This document shows positions 30,887-35,462 of a DNA stretch of 35,462 nt, one piece after another. Below the pieces are notes generated by a model. That model saw only the letters and a program-made list of their open reading frames with translations, was not told the DNA's origin and ran no database searches. The translations under genes and the position numbers were made by a program. Source of the DNA: DASVXQ01 sp040414855 (GTDB lineage Bacteria > Actinomycetota > CALGFH01). The first letter of the stretch is position 1. The number at the start of each line of letters is the position of its first letter. The stretch spans positions 1 through 35,462 of the forward strand of contig JBEDUQ010000175.1 of NCBI GenBank assembly GCA_040414855.1, written 5' to 3'.

Positions 30887-32458
30887 CTAGGCCCCGGCGC
30901 CGCCCTGGCGGCTGGCGACCTTTCCCTCCGCGTCGAGACGTGGGAACAGCGAGCCGGCCCGCGTCACCCGGGCGCCGGCCGGGAGCCCGCCCCAGGTCAG
31001 GCTCTCCGGCAGCCTCGCCTCCGACAGCTCGCCTGGCGCGCCGATCGCGGCCCACAGCTTCGGCGCCGCGCGGGTCAGCCAAGGCGCGGTCAGCAGCGCC
31101 GCCACCCGCAGCGACTCGGCGGCGGTGTAGAGCACGGTGTCGAGCGTGGCGTCGTCGCCGGACTTGGCGAGGTCCCACGGCTTCCGCTCGGTGACGTAGC
31201 CGTTGGCCGCGCCGATGAAGCGCCAGATCGCCGCCAGCGCCCGCTCGAAGGCGAGGTCTCCGGTGAGCGCCGCGCTGGCCTCGCCGTAGGCGCGGGCGGC
31301 GGCCTCGCGCACGACCGCCTCCGCCTCGCCCTCCGGCCCGGGAGCCGGCAGCACGCCGTCGCGGTAGCGCTCCACCATCGCGGTCACACGGCTGGCCAGG
31401 TTGCCGAGCCCGTTGGCGAGGTCGGCGTTGTAGCGCTCGACCATGCTCTCCCACGAGAAATTGCCGTCCTGGCCAAAGGCGATCTCGCGCTGGAAGAAAT
31501 AGCGGAACGCGTCGGAGCCGAACGGCTCGACCAGCTCGCTCGGGGCGATGCCGGTGAGCTTGGTCTTGCTCATCTTCTCGCCCCCGACCAGCAGCCAGCC
31601 GTGCGCCTGGACCGTCCTCGGCACCTCGATCCCCGCGGCCATCAGGATCGCCGGCCAGATCACCGCGTGGAAACGCAGGATGTCCTTGCCGACGAAGTGG
31701 TAGTCCGCCGGCCAGGTGCGCTCGAAGCGCTCCATGTCGGCGTCCCAGCCCGCCGCGGTGAGGTAGTTCTGGAGCGCGTCGACCCACACGTACATGACGT
31801 GCTTGGGGTCCCAGGGGATCGGCACGCCCCACTCGAAGGTCGAGCGCGAGATCGACAGGTCCTGGAGGCCCTGGTCGACGAACGACTCCACCTCGCGCAG
31901 CCGGCTCGCCGGCCGCACGAACCCCGGCCGCTCCCGGTACAGCTCCTTGAGCCGGTCGGCGTACTTGGAGAGCCGGAAGAAGTAGTTCTCCTCGCGGATC
32001 AGCTCGACCGCGCGGCCGTGGATCGGGCACTTGCCGTCGACCAGCTCGTCGGGCGCGTAGAACTGCTCGCACGAGACGCAGTACAGGCCCTCGTAGCTGT
32101 CGAGGTAGACGTCGCCCTGCTCGTGGAGGCGCTCCCAGAGGTGCTGGACCGCGATCACGTGGCGCGGCTCGGTGGTGCGGATGAAGTCGTCGTAGGAGAC
32201 GTCGAGCTGCTCCCAGGTCTCCTTCCACCGCTGCACGGTGCTGTCGGCCCAGGTCTGGGGGTCGACGCCGGCCGCCTCGGCGGCGCGGGCGACCTTCTGG
32301 CCGTGCTCGTCGGTGCCGGTGAGGAACATCACCCGGTCGCCGTGGGCGCGCCGCCAGCGGGCGAGCACGTCGACGGCCACGGTGGTGTACGCGTGCCCGA
32401 TATGCGGCACGTCGTTGATGTAATAGATGGGGGTTGTGACGTAAAAGGTGTCCTTCAC
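30887..32458 (-). CDS. metG: Methionyl-tRNA synthetase
   Basis: Class I synthetase that charges tRNA-Met. Motifs: TPIYYINDVPHIGHAYTTVA with HIGH, the connective zinc knuckle YCVSCEQFY and GKCPIHGR (Cys-x2-Cys and Cys-x2-His), WVDALQNYLTAAG, and the signature KMSKTK in GGEKMSKTKLTG, followed by RYFFQREIAFGQDGNFSW. The C-terminal anticodon-binding helices end in an unconserved basic tail; there is no C-terminal dimerisation domain, as in the shorter actinobacterial forms (Rv1007c). GTG 32456-32458 overlaps the rsmI stop by four bases (GTGA), with AGGAG nine bases upstream. 523 aa. No T-box leader is visible. Confidence 0.97.
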   Translation of the reverse strand: MKDTFYVTTPIYYINDVPHIGHAYTTVAVDVLARWRRAHGDRVMFLTGTDEHGQKVARAAEAAGVDPQTWADSTVQRWKETWEQLDVSYDDFIRTTEPRHVIAVQHLWERLHEQGDVYLDSYEGLYCVSCEQFYAPDELVDGKCPIHGRAVELIREENYFFRLSKYADRLKELYRERPGFVRPASRLREVESFVDQGLQDLSISRSTFEWGVPIPWDPKHVMYVWVDALQNYLTAAGWDADMERFERTWPADYHFVGKDILRFHAVIWPAILMAAGIEVPRTVQAHGWLLVGGEKMSKTKLTGIAPSELVEPFGSDAFRYFFQREIAFGQDGNFSWESMVERYNADLANGLGNLASRVTAMVERYRDGVLPAPGPEGEAEAVVREAAARAYGEASAALTGDLAFERALAAIWRFIGAANGYVTERKPWDLAKSGDDATLDTVLYTAAESLRVAALLTAPWLTRAAPKLWAAIGAPGELSEARLPESLTWGGLPAGARVTRAGSLFPRLDAEGKVASRQGGAGA

Positions 32459-33429
32459 CGGAGACGCTCCTGAGGTCGGCCCTGGCTGTCGCGGCGGCCC
32501 TCGCCAGGGCGGCCCCCGCCAGCGGCCCTTGTGTCCTGGCTGTCCTTGGTGTCCTGGGCAGGGAGGCTAGCAAACTCCCGAGGGTTTTCCCGCGCACGCA
32601 GCACCGCCTGGTAGAGCGCTCGGCGGGGGCGGCCGCTGCGACCGGCCACCTCGGCGACCGCGTCCCTGGTCGACGCGCCCGCCTCGACCAGGCCGGCGAC
32701 CTGGGCGACCAGGGCGTCCTCGTCGGTCTCGTCGGGGGCCTCGGGCGCGCCAGCCACCACCAGGGTCATCTCGCCGCGCGGGCCCTGCTCGGCGAGCCGG
32801 TCGCGGACCTCGGCGAGGGTGCCGCGCAGCACCTGCTCGTGGAGCTTGGTCAGCTCGCGGGTGACCGCGCAGCGCCGCTCGGGCCCGAAGGCGGCGGTCA
32901 TCGCCTCCAGGGTCGCGAGCACCCGGTGCGGCGCCTCGAAGAACACCATCGTGCGCCGCTCCCTCGCCAGCTCCTCCAGCGCGGCGGCGCGCGCGGAGGC
33001 CTTGCGGGACGGGAAGCCCTCGAAGCTGAACCGGTCCGTCGGCAGGCCGCTGACCACCAGCGCCGCCAGCACCGCGCTGGGCCCTGGGACCACCTGGACC
33101 GGCAGGTCCCGCTCCAGGCAGGCGCCGACCAGGTCATGGCCGGGGTCGGAGACGGCCGGCATGCCGGCGTCCGACACCAGCGCGACCTTGGCGCCGGCGG
33201 CGATCTCGTCGGCCAGCTGGCCGGCGCGGGCCGACTCGTTGGCGTCGTGGTAGCTCACCAGACGTGCGCTCACGCCGAGGTGCGCGAGCAGCTTGCGGGT
33301 CTGGCGCGTGTCCTCGCAGGCGATCAGGTCGGCGGACGCCAGCGCCTCGGCCAGCCTCGGCGACGCGTCCCCCAGGTTGCCGATCGGGGTGGCGCAGACG
33401 ACCAGCCTGCCCCTGTGGCTGTCACCCAT
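32455..33429 (-). CDS. rsmI: 16S rRNA (cytidine1402-2'-O)-methyltransferase
   Basis: Methylates the 2'-OH of C1402 near the P site. Tetrapyrrole-methylase fold: LVVCATPIGNLGDASPRLAE at the N-terminus, ACEDTRQTRKLLAHLG, KVALVSDAGMPAVSDPGHDL, VQVVPGPSAVLAALVVSGLP, FFEAPHRVLATLE and CAVTRELTKLHEQVLRGTLA. The C-terminal helix-turn-helix (residues about 240-285) has RDAVAEVAGRSGRPRRALYQ, then a charged disordered tail. ATG 33427-33429; no ribosome binding site, but a TAAGCT (33440-33445 complement) stands ten bases upstream, so it may be near-leaderless. 324 aa is slightly long because of the tail. Coupled to metG by GTGA overlap. Confidence 0.95.
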   Translation of the reverse strand: MGDSHRGRLVVCATPIGNLGDASPRLAEALASADLIACEDTRQTRKLLAHLGVSARLVSYHDANESARAGQLADEIAAGAKVALVSDAGMPAVSDPGHDLVGACLERDLPVQVVPGPSAVLAALVVSGLPTDRFSFEGFPSRKASARAAALEELARERRTMVFFEAPHRVLATLEAMTAAFGPERRCAVTRELTKLHEQVLRGTLAEVRDRLAEQGPRGEMTLVVAGAPEAPDETDEDALVAQVAGLVEAGASTRDAVAEVAGRSGRPRRALYQAVLRARENPREFASLPAQDTKDSQDTRAAGGGRPGEGRRDSQGRPQERLR

Positions 33430-33439
33430 GACGCGGCCC

Positions 33440-33445
33440 AGCTTA
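33440..33445 (-). promoter_or_regulatory. Candidate -10 of rsmI
   Basis: TAAGCT on minus, ten bases from the rsmI ATG; it would give an almost leaderless mRNA, which is common in actinobacteria and would explain the missing ribosome binding site. The -35 match is poor (gtgagc at 16 bases). Confidence 0.25.
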
Positions 33446-33461
33446 CGGCAGATCCGGCGGT

Positions 33462-33569
33462 GCTCACGACGCCGCTGACGACACAGCTCACGTCCTCGCT
33501 CACGACGCGGCCCACAGCGCCGCTGACGACGCCGCTGACGACGCCGCTGACGACGCCGTTCACGAGGGG
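33462..33569. repeat. 12-base tandem array between methyltransferase gene and rsmI
   Basis: About eight to nine units of 12 bases, consensus gctgacgacgcc, start at 33462, 33474, 33486, 33498, 33510, 33522, 33534, 33546 and 33558. Units at 33522-33557 are identical; outer ones differ by one to several bases. The array begins in the stop codon area of the methyltransferase gene (33560-33562) and fills most of the gap to rsmI. Being a multiple of three, it is open on minus and would code Gly-Val-Val-Ser repeats if the stop were read through. Confidence 0.85.
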
Positions 33570-34354
33570 CGCGGCCGCTCGACCAGCAGCACCCAGGGCG
33601 CGATGCAGCCGCTCGCCTGGAGCCGGTCGAAGGACGCCCGCGCCGCGACCTCGAGCAGGTGCCGCGGGTCGCCGCCGTGGTGGCTGGCGATCTCGCGCTC
33701 GACCGCCCGCATCGGCTCGCGCCATGCCGCCGGCGGCGCCGCGAGGTCGGGGGCGCGGGCGCTGGCGATCACCGAGAGCCCGGCGGCGGTGAGCTCGGCG
33801 GAAAGCACGCCAGGCGGCGCGAACACGTTCGCCTCCGGCGCTCCCGGCGGGATCGCCCTGGTGGCGACGAAGTCGTAGACGGCGAGACGGCCGCCGGGGG
33901 CGAGTACGCGGCGCAGCTCGCGGGCGGCGCAGCCGGTCTCGGGGATGGTCGACAGCGAGCCGAGGGTCCACGCGGCGCCGAACGAGCCCGCCGGGAACGG
34001 CAGCGCGGTGAGGCTGGCGACCAGCACCGAGCTGCCGGGAAACAGCCGCCTCGCCCCGCGCGCCGCGCTCCGCATCAGGTCGACGCCAACCACCGTGCAG
34101 CCGTGCCGGTCGGCCAGCCATGCCATCGGCCCGCCGAGGCCGCAGCCTCCGTCGAGCACGGCGAGCCCGGGCCTGGCGCCGATCAGCCGGGCGAGATGGT
34201 CGAGGAGGGCCGGGTGCGCGGAGCCACGGCAGGCGATCGGGACACGGTCGTCCAGGCCGAGCGCCAGCGCCGCCTCGGTGACCCGCTCGGCGTGCCAGTC
34301 GAACTCCGCTTCCAGCCAGCGCGCGGCGCCCGGCAATCGCACCGCCCCCTCCAT
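33560..34354 (-). CDS. Class I SAM-dependent methyltransferase
   Basis: Residues about 65-170 form a Rossmann methyltransferase domain: GLAVLDGGCGLGGPMAWLAD (SAM-binding Gly-rich motif I), CTVVGVDLMRSAARGAR (acidic residue after strand 2), SVLVASLTALPFPAGSFGAA (motif II/III, with the PF core) and LRRVLAPGGRLAVYDFV. The pattern is that of small-molecule methyltransferases (UbiE/sterol-type), but the substrate is unknown. The N-terminal 60 residues have EFDWHAERVTEAALALG. ATG 34352-34354 gives 264 aa, with GGGGAG about 13 bases upstream; a GTG four codons in, after GGAGGGGG, is a real alternative. It is 22 bases downstream of the MFS gene, so likely cotranscribed with it. Confidence 0.87.
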   Translation of the reverse strand: MEGAVRLPGAARWLEAEFDWHAERVTEAALALGLDDRVPIACRGSAHPALLDHLARLIGARPGLAVLDGGCGLGGPMAWLADRHGCTVVGVDLMRSAARGARRLFPGSSVLVASLTALPFPAGSFGAAWTLGSLSTIPETGCAARELRRVLAPGGRLAVYDFVATRAIPPGAPEANVFAPPGVLSAELTAAGLSVIASARAPDLAAPPAAWREPMRAVEREIASHHGGDPRHLLEVAARASFDRLQASGCIAPWVLLVERPRPS

Positions 34355-34376
34355 CGTTCCAGTGCAACTCCCCAGA

Positions 34377-35462
34377 TCATAGGTGGTCGCCTCGGTCGTC
34401 GGAGAGGGCTGGTTCCTGGGCGGTCGCTTCGGTGGCCGCCGCGGTGGTCGCCTCGGTCGCCGCGGTCGCCGCGGTGGTCGCCTCGGTCGCCGGGGTGGTC
34501 GCCTCGGCTGGGGCGGTCGCCTGCGTGGTCGCCTGGGTGGGCCGGCCGCCGGGGGCCGACCTCGACGCGGCGAATCCGGCGGGGACCGCCAGCAGTCCGA
34601 TCGCCGCGGTCGCCAGGACCGCGCCGCGCGTGCCGAACGCCGCGGCGGCCGGCCCGGCCAGGGCCGCACCGACCGCGAACGCCCCCACCTTGAGGCTCGC
34701 CGCGGTGGTGAAGATCTGCGCGCGCAGGCCCGAGGGCGACCACTCCTGCCTGACCGCGAACAGCGCGGCGAACGAGGGGCCGAGCGCCAGCCCGGTGGCC
34801 GCCGCGACGACCAGCGCGAGCTGGAAATTCGGCACCAGCGCCAGCCCGCCAGTGCCGGCGGCAGCCAGTCCAATCCCGCCGAGGACCACCCGCTCCGGCC
34901 GCCAGCCCGCGGTGAGCCGCACCGCCAGAAAGGCCCCGACGATCCCACCAACCTCCATCGCCGCGTACAGGTACCCGGCTGCGGCGCGCCCGGCGCCGAG
35001 CTGCTCGCTGAGCAGCGGCAGCGCCAGCGGCAGCAGCCCCTGCGCCCCGGACTCGATGCTGGTGGTCACGGTCACGCCGCGCAGCACCGGGGTCCGCACC
35101 AGATGCGCCAGCCCGGAGCGGAGCGCCGCCGCCAGGCTGGCCGGACCGTCGCCGGAGACCGCCGCTACCGGCGGCATGCGCGCGATCGCCAGCAGGCTGA
35201 GGACCGCGATCGCCGCCTCAAGCCCGATCGCGGCGGCGGGCCCGAAGCGCGCCGCCACGCCGCCCGCCAGCGCCGGCCCGAGCACCGCGGCGCTGTTGAA
35301 GCTGGAGGCCTCGAGCGCGTTCGCGCGCCGCAGCGACCCGGCGGGGACCAGCAGCGGGATCATGCTGGTGATGCCGCCGGTCAGCATCGGCGCCCCGATC
35401 CCGCCGGCCACGGCGAGGCCCAGCACCACCCACGCCGGCGAGCGGCCCGCGAGCAGCAACAT
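34377..35462 (-). CDS. MFS transporter, C-terminal part (gene cut by window edge)
   Basis: The reading continues beyond the window end, so the true start is outside; 361 residues are visible. Several long hydrophobic segments of about 20 residues alternate with short loops, for example PAWVVLGLAVAGGIGAPMLT, then after SSFNSAAVLGPALAGGVAAR another, then GYLYAAMEVGGIVGAFLAV, LALVVAAATGLALGPSF and ALAGPAAAAFGTRGAVLATA. ANALEASSFNSAAVLGPALA is the kind of segment seen in MFS_1/MFS_3 drug-efflux-like permeases. The last about 50 residues are Thr/Ala/Glu-rich repeats (ATTQATAPAEATTPATEAT) that are probably disordered in the cytosol. Substrate unknown. Followed at 22 bases by a methyltransferase gene. 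Confidence 0.85.
   Translation of the reverse strand: MLLLAGRSPAWVVLGLAVAGGIGAPMLTGGITSMIPLLVPAGSLRRANALEASSFNSAAVLGPALAGGVAARFGPAAAIGLEAAIAVLSLLAIARMPPVAAVSGDGPASLAAALRSGLAHLVRTPVLRGVTVTTSIESGAQGLLPLALPLLSEQLGAGRAAAGYLYAAMEVGGIVGAFLAVRLTAGWRPERVVLGGIGLAAAGTGGLALVPNFQLALVVAAATGLALGPSFAALFAVRQEWSPSGLRAQIFTTAASLKVGAFAVGAALAGPAAAAFGTRGAVLATAAIGLLAVPAGFAASRSAPGGRPTQATTQATAPAEATTPATEATTAATAATEATTAAATEATAQEPALSDDRGDHL
34430..34535 (-). repeat. Degenerate tandem repeats coding the MFS tail
   Basis: Interleaved copies of gtggtcgcctcg, ggtcgccgcg and related blocks on plus, coding Ala-Thr-Glu-Ala-Thr-type repeats on minus at the transporter C-terminus. Units are multiples of three with many variants. 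Not CRISPR-like: no constant repeat plus unique spacer. Confidence 0.65.

Noticed and set aside
33462..33569. Possible CRISPR array
   Set aside because: Units of 12 bases follow each other with no spacers, and there are no cas genes in the window.
34355..34951. Upstream extension of the methyltransferase frame into the MFS gene
   Set aside because: Pro/Arg-rich, antiphase to the MFS coding frame, no motif. ATG 34352-34354 fits the methyltransferase fold.

Overview
The window is a GC-rich chromosomal segment that looks like a deep-branching member of the Actinomycetota. The evidence is a mycothiol S-conjugate amidase gene, a DUF501 gene next to an exopolyphosphatase gene, frequent GTG and TTG starts, near-saturated GC at third codon positions, and a gene order that follows the rsmI-metG-tatD-rsmA-ispE-glmU-prs-rplY-pth-mfd-mazG-eno-ftsB-DUF501-ppx...cbs-metB-greA-mca order known from Mycobacterium (roughly Rv1003 to Rv1082). 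The genus cannot be fixed from the sequence alone. Almost everything is on the minus strand; only the HD-domain gene, the histidine kinase gene, greA and one candidate small ORF are on plus.

Left part (1-9236), thiol metabolism plus accessory genes: the first codons of a cystathionine gamma-synthase/lyase gene cut by the window edge, a small unknown protein, an XRE regulator with a TPR-like region, cystathionine beta-synthase, and mycothiol S-conjugate amidase. The cbs, metB and mca products link homocysteine, cysteine and mycothiol-dependent detoxification. They are followed by an HD-domain protein, a DUF5317 membrane protein, an orphan histidine kinase with an unusual Cys-containing insertion, and greA with a long leader.

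Middle (9288-19342), a housekeeping run on minus: mfd, a SurA/PrsA-like lipoprotein foldase, mazG, eno, ftsB/divIC-like, an S1-domain protein, DUF501 and ppx. Several junctions show stop/start overlap, which suggests translational coupling. An ATP-grasp gene of unknown substrate and a PLP-dependent dehydratase gene (19536-21954) lie upstream of mfd.

Right part (21998-35462), also minus: an MFS transporter (cut by the edge), a methyltransferase, rsmI, metG, an unknown 159-residue protein, tatD, rsmA, ispE, tRNA-Gln(UUG), glmU, prs, a stand-alone ATP-dependent DNA ligase with an unknown partner, rplY and pth. This is translation, 16S rRNA modification, isoprenoid, PRPP and cell-wall precursor supply.

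I see no clear novel defence or mobile system, no CRISPR array and no insertion sequence. The most notable signals are: a GlmU whose uridylyltransferase half appears to have lost several active-site motifs while the acetyltransferase half is intact; a short ORF with tandem Cys codons followed by a GC hairpin ahead of greA; the kinase insertion; a probable CTG start for rsmA coupled to tatD; and in-frame short tandem repeats at several loci.
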